A DNA stretch of 64,000 bases from Pseudomonas fluorescens (GTDB taxonomy: Bacteria; Pseudomonadota; Gammaproteobacteria; Pseudomonadales; Pseudomonadaceae), in assembly GCA_902825215.1 (NCBI GenBank), contig LR782234.1, positions 5,597,001 to 5,661,000 on the forward strand, in the 5' to 3' direction. The translations under genes were made by a program, and so were the position numbers. Below the pieces are notes generated by a model that worked only from the letters and a program-made list of their open reading frames with translations, searched no databases and was not told the origin of the DNA. Below, in pieces: positions 8,705 to 17,472 of the stretch (position 1 is the stretch's first letter; each line of letters opens with the position of its first letter).

Positions 8705-9690
8705 AACCCAAGCGTTTCGCGCTGACACCCGGCGAACCAGCCGGCATCGGTCCCGACCTGTGCCTGCTGCTCGCCTCGCAAGCCCAGCCACACCCCCTGA
8801 TTGCCATCACCAGCCGCGACCTGCTCCTTGAGCGGGCCGTGCAGCTGGGGCTGGCTGTCGACTTGCTCGATGTCGGCCCTGATCACTGGCCGGACGCTCC
8901 GGCGCCAGCCAACAGCCTGTATGTCTGGGATACGCCACTGAGCGCCCCCGTGGCGGCCGGGCAACTGGACAAGGCCAACGCGGCGTTCGTTCTCGAAACC
9001 CTGACCCGCGCCGGCAACGGCTGCCTGAACGGCGACTTCGCCGGGATGATCACCGCGCCCGTGCACAAGGGCGTGATCAACGAGTCAGGCATTGCGTTCT
9101 CCGGGCACACCGAATTTCTCGCTGACCTGACGCACACCGCGCAAGTAGTGATGATGCTCGCCACTCGCGGTTTGCGCGTGGCCCTGGTCACCACTCACCT
9201 GCCCCTGCGCGAGATTGCCGATGCAATAACGCCAGAGCGGCTGGAGCGGGTAACGCGCATCCTGCATGCCGACCTGCAGAACAAATTCGGCATCGCCCAG
9301 CCACGGATTCTGGTGTGCGGACTCAATCCGCACGCCGGCGAAGGTGGTCATCTGGGCCGTGAAGAAATCGACATCATCGAACCGACATTGGAACGCCTGC
9401 GCGGCGAGGGCATGGACCTCCGTGGCCCGCTGCCTGCCGACACTCTGTTTACCCCCAAATATCTGGAGCACTGCGATGCAGTGCTGGCGATGTACCACGA
9501 CCAGGGCCTGCCCGTGCTGAAGTACAAAGGCTTCGGCGCTGCGGTCAACGTGACGCTGGGCCTGCCGATCATCCGCACATCGGTCGATCATGGCACCGCG
9601 CTTGATCTGGCCGGCAGCGGCAAGATCGACACCGGTAGCCTGCAAGTCGCCCTGGAAACCGCCTACCAGATGGCCGAGACCCGTTTATGA
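8701..9690 (+). CDS. pdxA: 4-hydroxythreonine-4-phosphate dehydrogenase PdxA
   Basis: This 329-residue protein starts at GTG 8701 inside the surA stop. PdxA oxidises 4-phosphohydroxy-L-threonine with NAD in the deoxyxylulose-5-phosphate-dependent pyridoxal phosphate pathway. The three metal-ligand histidines fall at the family positions His166 (VTTHLPLRE), His211 (NPHAGEGG) and His266 (MYHDQGLP), and His136 is in SGHTEFLAD. The 4-bp overlaps on both sides indicate tight operon coupling surA-pdxA-rsmA, the same order as in E. coli. Confidence 0.96.
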   Translation: MKPKRFALTPGEPAGIGPDLCLLLASQAQPHPLIAITSRDLLLERAVQLGLAVDLLDVGPDHWPDAPAPANSLYVWDTPLSAPVAAGQLDKANAAFVLETLTRAGNGCLNGDFAGMITAPVHKGVINESGIAFSGHTEFLADLTHTAQVVMMLATRGLRVALVTTHLPLREIADAITPERLERVTRILHADLQNKFGIAQPRILVCGLNPHAGEGGHLGREEIDIIEPTLERLRGEGMDLRGPLPADTLFTPKYLEHCDAVLAMYHDQGLPVLKYKGFGAAVNVTLGLPIIRTSVDHGTALDLAGSGKIDTGSLQVALETAYQMAETRL

Positions 9691-10505
9691 ACGAGCAATA
9701 CCAACATAAGGCGCGCAAACGCTTTGGTCAGAACTTCCTGCACGATGCCGGCGTTATCGACCGCATTCTGCGTTCCATCCATGCCAAGGCCGATGATCGC
9801 CTGCTGGAAATCGGCCCGGGCCAGGGCGCACTGACCGCCGGCCTGCTGTCCTCCGGCGCGCAGCTTGATGTGGTGGAACTGGACAAGGACCTGATCCCGA
9901 TTCTCAACCAGCAGTTTGCCGGCAAGAGCAACTTCAACCTGCATCAGGGCGATGCGCTGAAGTTCGACTTCAACACGCTCAACGCCGCGCCGAACAGCCT
10001 GCGTGTGGTCGGCAACCTGCCGTACAACATCTCGACGCCGCTGATTTTTCACCTGCTGAACAACGCCGGCATCATTCGTGACATGCACTTCATGCTGCAA
10101 AAAGAAGTGGTCGAGCGTCTGGCCGCAGGCCCTGGCGGTGGTGACTGGGGTCGCCTGTCGATCATGGTTCAATACCACTGCCGCGTCGAACACCTGTTCA
10201 ACGTCGGCCCGGGCGCGTTCAACCCGCCACCGAAAGTTGATTCGGCGATCGTTCGTCTGGTGCCGCACGCGGTGCTGCCGCACCCGGCCAAGGATCACAA
10301 GTTGCTGGAGCGTGTTGTGCGCGAAGCGTTCAACCAGCGCCGCAAGACCTTGCGCAATACGCTCAAGCAATTGCTCAGCAATGCCGAAATCGAAGCCGCC
10401 GGCGTCGACGGCAGCCTGCGTCCCGAGCAACTGGATCTGGCCGCGTTCGTGCGCCTGGCCGACCAGCTCGCCGTACAAGTCCCGGCCGCCCCTGTCGCCG
10501 ACTGA
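9687..10505 (+). CDS. rsmA: 16S rRNA (adenine1518/1519-N6) dimethyltransferase RsmA/KsgA
   Basis: This 272-residue SAM-dependent methyltransferase begins ARKRFGQNFLHDAGVI, with motif I LLEIGPGQGALT and motif IV NLPYNIST, the catalytic NLPY of rRNA adenine dimethylases. It dimethylates two adjacent adenines in helix 45 of 16S rRNA late in 30S assembly; loss gives kasugamycin resistance. The start overlaps the pdxA stop by 4 bp. An inverted repeat (ATCGGGCAG / CTGCCCGAT, 10521-10555) lies just after the stop. Confidence 0.96.
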   Translation: MNEQYQHKARKRFGQNFLHDAGVIDRILRSIHAKADDRLLEIGPGQGALTAGLLSSGAQLDVVELDKDLIPILNQQFAGKSNFNLHQGDALKFDFNTLNAAPNSLRVVGNLPYNISTPLIFHLLNNAGIIRDMHFMLQKEVVERLAAGPGGGDWGRLSIMVQYHCRVEHLFNVGPGAFNPPPKVDSAIVRLVPHAVLPHPAKDHKLLERVVREAFNQRRKTLRNTLKQLLSNAEIEAAGVDGSLRPEQLDLAAFVRLADQLAVQVPAAPVAD

Positions 10506-10520
10506 CCGGCGATGAACGCT

Positions 10521-10555
10521 ATCGGGCAGCACACCACTCTGGTTTACTGCCCGAT
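10521..10555 (+). terminator. Hairpin after rsmA, weak terminator or processing site
   Basis: A perfect 9-bp stem (ATCGGGCAG / CTGCCCGAT) with a 15-base loop follows the rsmA stop. There is no real T-tract (only CTTGCCT after it), so it may pause or protect RNA rather than terminate. Confidence 0.4.
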
Positions 10556-10618
10556 ACTTGCCTAGACTGATTCCCCATCAGCTACGCCCCGCGTTCCGCT
10601 TCGTTAAGGCCTTTTTGC

Positions 10619-10999
10619 ATGTCCGATCCCCGTTATAAGGTTGATGTCAGCGTCGTCACCCGCTATCTGGCAGAACAATCGCAACCCGAAAATGACCGCT
10701 TCGCTTTCGCCTACACCATCACTGTGCAGAACAACGGTCAGATTCCCGCCAAGCTTATGTCCAGGCACTGGGTGATTACTGACGGTGACGGCCATGTCGA
10801 AGAAGTACGGGGTGAAGGGGTCGTGGGCCTGCAACCGTTGATCGACGCAGGCAAGAACCACGTCTACACCAGCGGCACCGTGATGACCACCAAGGTCGGC
10901 ACCATGCAGGGCACTTATCAAATGCTCGCCGAGGATGGCAAGCGCTTCGATGCAATCATCAAACCGTTCCGCCTCGCGGTGCCCGGAGCCCTGCACTGA
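10619..10999 (+). CDS. apaG: Co2+/Mg2+ efflux-associated protein ApaG
   Basis: This 126-residue protein consists of a single ApaG (DUF525) domain, a fibronectin-type beta-sandwich. Family patterns visible are YTITVQNNG, SRHWVITDGDG, VEEVRGEGVVG and YTSGTVMTTKVGTMQGTY. ApaG has been linked to Co2+ resistance and Mg2+ efflux in enterics, and the fold is shared with some F-box proteins; its biochemical role is unclear. It overlaps apaH by one base (TGATG), as in many gammaproteobacteria, and follows rsmA after a 113-bp gap. Confidence 0.95.
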   Translation: MSDPRYKVDVSVVTRYLAEQSQPENDRFAFAYTITVQNNGQIPAKLMSRHWVITDGDGHVEEVRGEGVVGLQPLIDAGKNHVYTSGTVMTTKVGTMQGTYQMLAEDGKRFDAIIKPFRLAVPGALH

Positions 11000-11880
11000 T
11001 GACGACGTATGCCGTCGGCGACCTGCAAGGCTGCCTCGAACCGCTCAAATGCCTGCTCAAGCAAGTGGCGTTCGATCCGCAACTCGATCGACTCTGGCTG
11101 GTGGGCGACCTGGTCAACCGTGGCCCGCAATCGCTGGAAACGCTGCGCTTTCTGCACAACATGCGCGAGTCGCTGGTTTGCGTACTCGGCAATCACGATC
11201 TGCATCTGCTCGCCGCCGCGAAAAACATCGAGCGCCTGAAAAAATCCGACACCTTGCGTGAAATCATCGAAGCGCCAGACTGCGCCGAACTGCTCGAATG
11301 GGTGCGCCAGCAAAAACTCATGCACTACGACGAGCAACGCGATGTCGCCATGGTTCACGCCGGCATTCCGCCGCAATGGTCGCTGCGCCGCGCCCTGAAG
11401 TGCGCCGCCGAAGTCGAGACGGCGTTGCGCGATGACAACATGCTGCCGGCCTTTCTCGATGGCATGTACGGCAACGATCCGGCGAAATGGGACAGCGACC
11501 TCAAAGGTGTCGAGCGCTTGCGCGTCATCACCAACTATTTCACGCGCATGCGCTTCTGCACCGCCGAAGGCAAACTCGACCTCAAAAGCAAGGAAGGCCT
11601 CGACGCTGCTCCGCCCGGCTATAAACCGTGGTTTCAGCACAAGGAGCGCAAGACCCGCGGCCTGCGCATCATCTTCGGTCACTGGGCGGCGCTGGAAGGC
11701 AATATCCACGAGCCGGGTATCTCGGCGCTGGACACCGGCTGTGTCTGGGGTGGCAGCCTGACCCTGATGAACGTCGACAGCGGTGAACGCCTGTCGTGCA
11801 AATGCGATGAACGTGGCGGACTCGCACCTTCAGTCACGCCATCCCTACCCGAAATTTCGCCAGTCAACGCGCCGCGTTAG
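10999..11880 (+). CDS. apaH: Symmetrical bis(5'-nucleosyl)-tetraphosphatase ApaH
   Basis: This 293-residue metallophosphoesterase hydrolyses Ap4A to two ADP and decaps NpnN-capped RNA. Metal-binding motifs are in order: GDLQG near residue 7, GDLVNRGP near residue 35, GNHD near residue 62, and HAGIPPQW near residue 118. The C-terminal tail is slightly longer than in E. coli (280 residues) and is Pro/Ser-rich. It is translationally coupled to apaG and is followed 33 bp later by glpE. Confidence 0.96.
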   Translation: MTTYAVGDLQGCLEPLKCLLKQVAFDPQLDRLWLVGDLVNRGPQSLETLRFLHNMRESLVCVLGNHDLHLLAAAKNIERLKKSDTLREIIEAPDCAELLEWVRQQKLMHYDEQRDVAMVHAGIPPQWSLRRALKCAAEVETALRDDNMLPAFLDGMYGNDPAKWDSDLKGVERLRVITNYFTRMRFCTAEGKLDLKSKEGLDAAPPGYKPWFQHKERKTRGLRIIFGHWAALEGNIHEPGISALDTGCVWGGSLTLMNVDSGERLSCKCDERGGLAPSVTPSLPEISPVNAPR

Positions 11881-11913
11881 ACTGCGCTATCAGTTGAGCA
11901 CAGGAACACTGCC

Positions 11914-12243
11914 ATGACCGATTTCAAACGAATCCCCCCGGAACAGGCCCAGGCCCTTCGTGAACAAGGCGCAGTCGTAGTCGACGTGCGTGACCCGGCG
12001 ACTTTTGCCGCCCTGCACATCAGCGGCTCGAAGCACCTGGACAACCATTCGCTGCACGCCTTCATTCAGGGCGCCGACCTCGATGCACCGACCGTGGTGG
12101 TCTGCTACCACGGCAATTCCAGCCAGGGCGCTGCGGCCTACCTGATCAGCCAAGGCTTCTCGGACGTCTACAGCATGGACGGCGGCTTTGAGCTGTGGCG
12201 TACGACTTATCCTGCGGAAACCGCCCAAGGCACCGCCGAATAA
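11914..12243 (+). CDS. glpE: Thiosulfate sulfurtransferase GlpE (single-domain rhodanese)
   Basis: The protein has 109 residues forming one rhodanese domain with the active-site loop CYHGNSSQG. Cys64 is the sulfane-sulfur acceptor, and the loop length matches GlpE. N-terminal motif VVDVRDPATFAALHI is typical. It transfers sulfur from thiosulfate to cyanide or thioredoxin in vitro. In Pseudomonas it sits after apaGH rather than in a glp operon. The stop is followed by seven T residues and a GC-rich imperfect hairpin. Confidence 0.93.
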   Translation: MTDFKRIPPEQAQALREQGAVVVDVRDPATFAALHISGSKHLDNHSLHAFIQGADLDAPTVVVCYHGNSSQGAAAYLISQGFSDVYSMDGGFELWRTTYPAETAQGTAE

Positions 12244-12348
12244 TTTTTTTGTCACGCGCAGCCCCCGGCTTCCGTGGGCCTGCGCGAGGCAGACGAACGG
12301 TCTGCCACAACTAATTACGTATCTCGCCTTTACCTCTCGAATTCCCAA

Positions 12349-12358
12349 CTATCCTTAA
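12349..12358 (+). promoter_or_regulatory. Possible RpoS-type -10 element for prkA operon
   Basis: CTATCCTTAA resembles the extended -10 preferred by sigma-S (CTATACTTAA) with one change. It lies about 180 bp before prkA. The homologous E. coli yeaGH genes are RpoS-controlled. No clear -35 was seen. The 12244-12538 gap also holds the near-palindrome GCCGGTACACCGGC and no gene. Confidence 0.3.
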
Positions 12359-12538
12359 GCGCAGGCCATCCAAAACAGGGGAGAGCCGGTACACCGGCGC
12401 ACGGGTCATCGGGAGTAGCTTCCGTGGTTGTCCACTGCGGGAGAGTTCTGGGGGGTAAACAACGGCTGCCACTGTGGCTGTTGCCAGCATCGACTGAGTG
12501 ATCCGGCGTCGGCTCCACGTATCGAGCGAGGTGACGTC

Positions 12539-14461
12539 ATGAGTATCTTTAGCCACTTCCAACAACGCTTCGAATCCACACGCCAGGAAGAATTCTCTCT
12601 GCAGGAATACCTGGAACTGTGCAAAAAGGATCGCAGCGCCTACGTATCCGCTGCCGAACGTCTGCTGCTGGCGATTGGCGAACCGGAACTGCTCGACACT
12701 TCGACCAACTCGAGGCTGTCGCGCATCTTCTCCAACAAGGTGATTCGCCGCTATCCGGCCTTTGAAGACTTCCACGGGATGGAAGAATGCATCGACCAGA
12801 TCGTCTCGTATTTCCGCCATGCCGCGCAGGGCCTGGAAGAGAAGAAACAGATCCTTTATCTGCTCGGCCCCGTCGGCGGCGGTAAATCGTCCCTGGCCGA
12901 GAAGCTGAAACAGCTGATTGAAAAAGTGCCCTTTTATGCGATCAAGGGCTCGCCGGTATTCGAATCGCCACTGGGTCTGTTCAACGCCACCGAAGATGGC
13001 GCGATCCTCGAGGAAGACTTCGGTATCCCGCGGCGCTACCTCAATACCATCATGTCGCCATGGGCGACCAAGCGTCTGGCCGAATTCGGCGGTGACATCA
13101 GTCAGTTCCGGGTGGTCAAGCTGTATCCGTCGATCCTCAATCAGATCGCCGTGGCCAAGACCGAACCGGGTGACGAGAACAACCAGGACATTTCCGCACT
13201 GGTCGGTAAAGTCGACATCCGCAAACTCGAGGAATACCCACAGAACGACGCCGACGCCTACAGCTATTCCGGTGCGCTGTGCCGGGCCAACCAGGGCCTG
13301 ATGGAATTCGTCGAAATGTTCAAGGCACCGATCAAGGTGCTGCACCCGCTGCTGACCGCCACTCAGGAAGGTAACTACAACAGTACTGAAGGTCTTGGCG
13401 CAATTCCGTTCACCGGCATCCTGCTCGCGCACTCCAACGAATCGGAGTGGCATACCTTCCGCAACAACAAGAACAACGAAGCGTTCATCGACCGGATCTA
13501 CATCGTCAAGGTGCCGTACTGCCTGCGCGTCAGTGACGAAGTGAAGATCTACGACAAACTGCTGTTCAACAGTTCACTGGCCAAGGCGCACTGCGCGCCG
13601 GACACCCTGAAAATGCTGGCGCAGTTCACCGTGCTGTCGCGCCTCAAGGAGCCGGAAAACTCCAACATCTATTCGAAGATGCGCGTCTACGACGGTGAAA
13701 ACCTCAAGGACACCGATCCAAAGGCCAAGTCGATTCAGGAATACCGCGACTCGGCCGGTGTCGACGAAGGCATGAACGGCCTGTCGACCCGCTTCGCCTT
13801 CAAGATCCTGTCCAAGGTGTTCAACTTCGACCCGCATGAAATCGCCGCCAACCCGGTGCACCTGCTTTATGTGCTGGAACAGCAGATCGAACAGGAACAG
13901 TTCCAGGCCGAGACCCGCGAGCGCTATCTGCGGTACCTGAAGGAATACCTCGCGCCGCGCTACATCGAGTTCATCGGCAAGGAGATCCAGACTGCCTACC
14001 TCGAGTCCTACAGCGAATACGGTCAGAACATCTTCGACCGCTACGTGCTCTACGCGGACTTCTGGATTCAGGATCAGGAGTACCGCGACCCGGAAACCGG
14101 CGAAATCCTCAACCGCGTCGCGTTGAACGAAGAACTGGAGAAAATCGAGAAACCGGCCGGTATCAGCAATCCGAAGGATTTCCGCAACGAGATCGTCAAC
14201 TTCGTGCTGCGCGCACGGGCCAACAACAACGGCAAGAACCCGACCTGGCTCAGCTACGAAAAACTGCGGGTGGTCATCGAGAAGAAAATGTTCTCGAACA
14301 CAGAGGATCTGCTGCCCGTCATCAGCTTCAACGCCAAGGCCAGCAAGGAGGACCAGCAAAAACACAACGACTTCGTCACACGCATGGTTGAACGTGGCTA
14401 CACCGATAAACAGGTACGACTGCTGTCCGAATGGTACCTGCGGGTCCGCAAGTCGCAGTGA
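12539..14461 (+). CDS. prkA: PrkA family serine protein kinase (YeaG)
   Basis: The ATG at 12539 gives the standard 640 residues; upstream in-frame codons are non-coding in character. The N-terminal half is an AAA-type domain with Walker A LGPVGGGKSS near residue 108, and the C-terminal half is the PrkA kinase-like domain. E. coli YeaG supports survival in nitrogen starvation and stationary phase. In Pseudomonas the three-gene unit prkA-yeaH-spoVR is conserved and linked to general stress. The leader before the ATG is long (about 180-290 nt), which leaves room for post-transcriptional control. The gap to yeaH contains a large inverted repeat. Confidence 0.95.
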   Translation: MSIFSHFQQRFESTRQEEFSLQEYLELCKKDRSAYVSAAERLLLAIGEPELLDTSTNSRLSRIFSNKVIRRYPAFEDFHGMEECIDQIVSYFRHAAQGLEEKKQILYLLGPVGGGKSSLAEKLKQLIEKVPFYAIKGSPVFESPLGLFNATEDGAILEEDFGIPRRYLNTIMSPWATKRLAEFGGDISQFRVVKLYPSILNQIAVAKTEPGDENNQDISALVGKVDIRKLEEYPQNDADAYSYSGALCRANQGLMEFVEMFKAPIKVLHPLLTATQEGNYNSTEGLGAIPFTGILLAHSNESEWHTFRNNKNNEAFIDRIYIVKVPYCLRVSDEVKIYDKLLFNSSLAKAHCAPDTLKMLAQFTVLSRLKEPENSNIYSKMRVYDGENLKDTDPKAKSIQEYRDSAGVDEGMNGLSTRFAFKILSKVFNFDPHEIAANPVHLLYVLEQQIEQEQFQAETRERYLRYLKEYLAPRYIEFIGKEIQTAYLESYSEYGQNIFDRYVLYADFWIQDQEYRDPETGEILNRVALNEELEKIEKPAGISNPKDFRNEIVNFVLRARANNNGKNPTWLSYEKLRVVIEKKMFSNTEDLLPVISFNAKASKEDQQKHNDFVTRMVERGYTDKQVRLLSEWYLRVRKSQ

Positions 14462-14464
14462 GGC

Positions 14465-14564
14465 AGCTGCAAGCTACAAGCCACAAGCTGCAAGAAAGAG
14501 CGCGTAACCCCTGAATCAGGGCCATTCGCTTCTACTTGCAGCTTGCAGCTCAAAACTTGAAGCT
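14465..14564. repeat. Imperfect inverted repeat between prkA and yeaH
   Basis: Two arms built from AGCTGCAAGC-like units (14465-14500 and, inverted, 14528-14564) flank a small CCCTGAATCAGGG hairpin. The whole could fold into one long stem in the intercistronic RNA. It is a dispersed-repeat type seen in intergenic DNA of fluorescent pseudomonads, distinct from the REP copies elsewhere here. Confidence 0.7.
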
Positions 14565-14578
14565 CCCCGGAGGGGCCT

Positions 14579-15850
14579 ATGAGCTATGTGATCGACCGAC
14601 GCCTCAATGGCAAGAACAAGAGCACGGTAAACCGTCAGCGTTTCCTGCGGCGTTACCGTGACCACATCAAGAAGGCCGTCGAAGAGGCGGTCAGCCGGCG
14701 CTCCATCACCGATATGGAACACGGCGAACAGATCAGCATTCCCGGTCGCGACATCGACGAACCGGTACTTCATCACGGTCGTGGCGGCAAACAGACCGTG
14801 GTCCACCCCGGCAACAAGGAATTTACCGCCGGCGAGCACATCGCCCGTCCACCAGGTGGTGGTGGCGGACGCGGTCCGGGCAAGGCCGGCAACTCCGGCG
14901 AGGGCATGGACGAGTTTGTCTTCCAGATTACCCAGGAAGAATTCCTCGAGTTCATGTTCGAAGACCTCGAACTGCCGAATCTGGTCAAACGCAACCTCAG
15001 CGGCACCGACACCTTCAAAACAGTGCGCGCCGGGATCAGCAACGAAGGCAACCCGTCCCGCATCAATATCATCCGCACCTTGCGCTCGGCGCATGCCCGG
15101 CGTATCGCCCTGTCCGGCAGCAGCCGGGCGAAGCTGCGCGAAGTCAAAGCCGAGCTGGAGCGCCTGAGACGCGAAGAGCCGGACAACTTTGGCGATATTC
15201 AGGAACTGGAAGCGGAAATTGAAAAACTCAGCGCGCGCATCCATCGCGTGCCGTTCCTCGACACCTTCGACTTGAAGTACAACCTGCTGATCAAGCAGCC
15301 GAACCCCAGTTCGAAAGCCGTGATGTTCTGCCTGATGGACGTTTCCGGTTCGATGACCCAGGCGACCAAGGACATCGCCAAGCGCTTCTTCATCCTCTTG
15401 TACCTGTTTCTCAAGCGCAATTACGACAAGATCGACGTGGTGTTCATCCGCCATCACACCAGCGCCCGGGAAGTTGATGAAGAAGAGTTCTTCTACTCGC
15501 GAGAAACCGGCGGCACCATCGTTTCCAGCGCCTTGAAACTGATGCAGGAAATCATGGCCGAGCGTTATCCGAGCAACGAGTGGAACATCTATGCCGCTCA
15601 GGCGTCGGACGGCGACAACTGGAACGATGACTCGCCGATCTGCCGTGACATCCTGATCAACCAGATCATGCCGTTCGTGCAGTACTACACTTACGTGGAG
15701 ATAACCCCGCGCGAACATCAGGCCTTGTGGTACGAATACGAACGCATCGCCGAAGCCTTTTCTGACACGTTTGCCCAGCAGCAACTGGTCTCGGCCGGAG
15801 ATATCTATCCGGTCTTCCGTGAACTCTTCCAGCGCAGGTTAGTGACATGA
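14579..15850 (+). CDS. yeaH: YeaH/YhbH family protein (VWA-like partner of PrkA)
   Basis: The protein has 423 residues (DUF444). The N-terminus is basic (DRRLNGKNKSTVNRQRFLRR) and is followed by a glycine-rich linker (RPPGGGGGRGPG). The C-terminal half is a von Willebrand A-like fold with a MIDAS-type sequence CLMDVSGSMTQ (DxSxS). A strong ribosome-binding site (GGAGGGG) lies 5-6 bases before the ATG. YeaH is co-transcribed with the PrkA kinase and SpoVR in many proteobacteria; the VWA domain suggests a role as a metal-dependent assembly partner for the AAA-type kinase (inference). The stop overlaps spoVR by 4 bp. Confidence 0.92.
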   Translation: MSYVIDRRLNGKNKSTVNRQRFLRRYRDHIKKAVEEAVSRRSITDMEHGEQISIPGRDIDEPVLHHGRGGKQTVVHPGNKEFTAGEHIARPPGGGGGRGPGKAGNSGEGMDEFVFQITQEEFLEFMFEDLELPNLVKRNLSGTDTFKTVRAGISNEGNPSRINIIRTLRSAHARRIALSGSSRAKLREVKAELERLRREEPDNFGDIQELEAEIEKLSARIHRVPFLDTFDLKYNLLIKQPNPSSKAVMFCLMDVSGSMTQATKDIAKRFFILLYLFLKRNYDKIDVVFIRHHTSAREVDEEEFFYSRETGGTIVSSALKLMQEIMAERYPSNEWNIYAAQASDGDNWNDDSPICRDILINQIMPFVQYYTYVEITPREHQALWYEYERIAEAFSDTFAQQQLVSAGDIYPVFRELFQRRLVT

Positions 15851-17409
15851 CCGCCAAAGAGCAGAAGCGCCAACCCATTTCCACCGGCTCGGAATGGACG
15901 TTCGAGTTGATCCAGACTTACGACCGCGAAATCGCACGTATTGCGGCCCGCTATGCTCTGGATACTTATCCTAACCAGATCGAAGTGATTACCGCCGAAC
16001 AAATGATGGACGCCTATGCTTCGGTGGGCATGCCGCTGGGTTACCACCACTGGTCCTACGGCAAGCACTTCCTCAGCACCGAGAAATCCTACAGCCGCGG
16101 GCAGATGGGCCTGGCCTACGAGATTGTGATCAACTCCGATCCATGCATTGCCTATCTGATGGAAGAGAACACCATCTGCATGCAGGCACTCGTGGTAGCG
16201 CACGCTTGTTATGGTCACAACAGTTTCTTCAAGGGCAACTATCTGTTCCGCACCTGGACTGATGCCAGTTCGATCATCGATTACCTGGTGTTCGCCAAGC
16301 AGTACATCATGCAATGCGAGGAGCGCCACGGCATCGATGCGGTGGAAGACCTGCTCGATTCCTGCCATGCACTGATGAACTACGGCGTCGACCGTTACAA
16401 GCGTCCCTATCCGATATCGGCCGAAGAAGAGCGGCGCCGGCAGAAAGATCGCGAAGAGCATATGCAGAAGCAGATCAACGATCTGTGGCGCACCATTCCA
16501 AAAGGTGCGGACAAGTACAGCGACAAGGACAACGCACGCTTCCCGGCCGAGCCGCAGGAAAACATCCTTTACTTCATCGAAAAGCACGCGCCGCTGCTGG
16601 AGCCATGGCAACGCGAGATCGTGCGCATCGTGCGCAAGATAGCCCAGTATTTCTATCCACAGCGCCAGACCCAAGTGATGAACGAAGGCTGGGCAACGTT
16701 CTGGCATTACACCTTGATGAACGACCTGTACGACGAAGGGCTGGTCACCGACGGTTTCATGATGGAATTCCTCACTTCACACACCAGCGTGGTGTTCCAG
16801 CCAGGTTTTGACAGCCCCTATTACAGCGGCATCAACCCGTATGCGCTGGGTTTTGCCATGTATCGCGACATTCGCCGCATGTGCGAAGAGCCTACCGAGG
16901 AAGACCGTCGCTGGTTCCCGGAAATCGCCGGGACCGATTGGCTGTCGACCATCAAGTTCGCCATGAGCAGCTTCAAGGATGAGAGTTTCATCCTGCAGTA
17001 CCTGTCGCCGAAAGTGATTCGCGACCTGAAACTGTTCAGCATTCTCGACGATGATCAGAAAGACGACCTGCTCGTGCCAGCCATTCATGACGAAAGCGGC
17101 TATCGGATCATCCGCGAAACCCTGGCGGCGCAGTACAACCTCGGTAATCGTGAACCGAACGTGCAGATCTACAGCATTGATCGACGCGGCGACCGTTCAC
17201 TGACACTGCGTCACCAGCAGCACGATCGCAAACCGTTGGGCGATTCCACTGACGAGGTGCTCAAACACCTGCATCGACTCTGGGGCTTCGACATTCACCT
17301 GGAAACCCTGCAGGGCGACCAGATCATGAAAACCCATCACGTTCCGCCTCGCAGTGAACACAGCGAAGGGGATTACGGTCGACTCGATCTGGCCGTGATA
17401 CATCTTTAA
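15847..17409 (+). CDS. spoVR: SpoVR family protein (YcgB)
   Basis: This 520-residue protein is the third gene of the prkA-yeaH-spoVR unit and overlaps yeaH by 4 bp. SpoVR is needed for spore cortex formation in Bacillus, but Pseudomonas does not sporulate, so here it must do something else. E. coli YcgB is RpoS-dependent. Conserved blocks seen are YHHWSYGKHFL near residue 60, VAHACYGHNSFFKGN near residue 117 and MNEGWATFWHYTLM near residue 278. The His/Glu content (NEGWATFWH) resembles a metal-binding helix but no enzyme activity is established. Confidence 0.93.
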   Translation: MTAKEQKRQPISTGSEWTFELIQTYDREIARIAARYALDTYPNQIEVITAEQMMDAYASVGMPLGYHHWSYGKHFLSTEKSYSRGQMGLAYEIVINSDPCIAYLMEENTICMQALVVAHACYGHNSFFKGNYLFRTWTDASSIIDYLVFAKQYIMQCEERHGIDAVEDLLDSCHALMNYGVDRYKRPYPISAEEERRRQKDREEHMQKQINDLWRTIPKGADKYSDKDNARFPAEPQENILYFIEKHAPLLEPWQREIVRIVRKIAQYFYPQRQTQVMNEGWATFWHYTLMNDLYDEGLVTDGFMMEFLTSHTSVVFQPGFDSPYYSGINPYALGFAMYRDIRRMCEEPTEEDRRWFPEIAGTDWLSTIKFAMSSFKDESFILQYLSPKVIRDLKLFSILDDDQKDDLLVPAIHDESGYRIIRETLAAQYNLGNREPNVQIYSIDRRGDRSLTLRHQQHDRKPLGDSTDEVLKHLHRLWGFDIHLETLQGDQIMKTHHVPPRSEHSEGDYGRLDLAVIHL

Positions 17410-17472
17410 GCCGGTTCTGGCCTCCGAAAGTCTGACGCAAGGGTTATCCTGTCGGGCTAACGGAGGTTTTTT

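Noticed and set aside
12245..12300. Terminator after glpE
   Set aside because: The T-run precedes rather than follows the GC-rich imperfect hairpin, so neither strand shows proper terminator order.
12428..12538. N-terminal extension of PrkA by 37 residues
   Set aside because: The extension is not PrkA-like and the ATG at 12539 gives the usual 640 residues.
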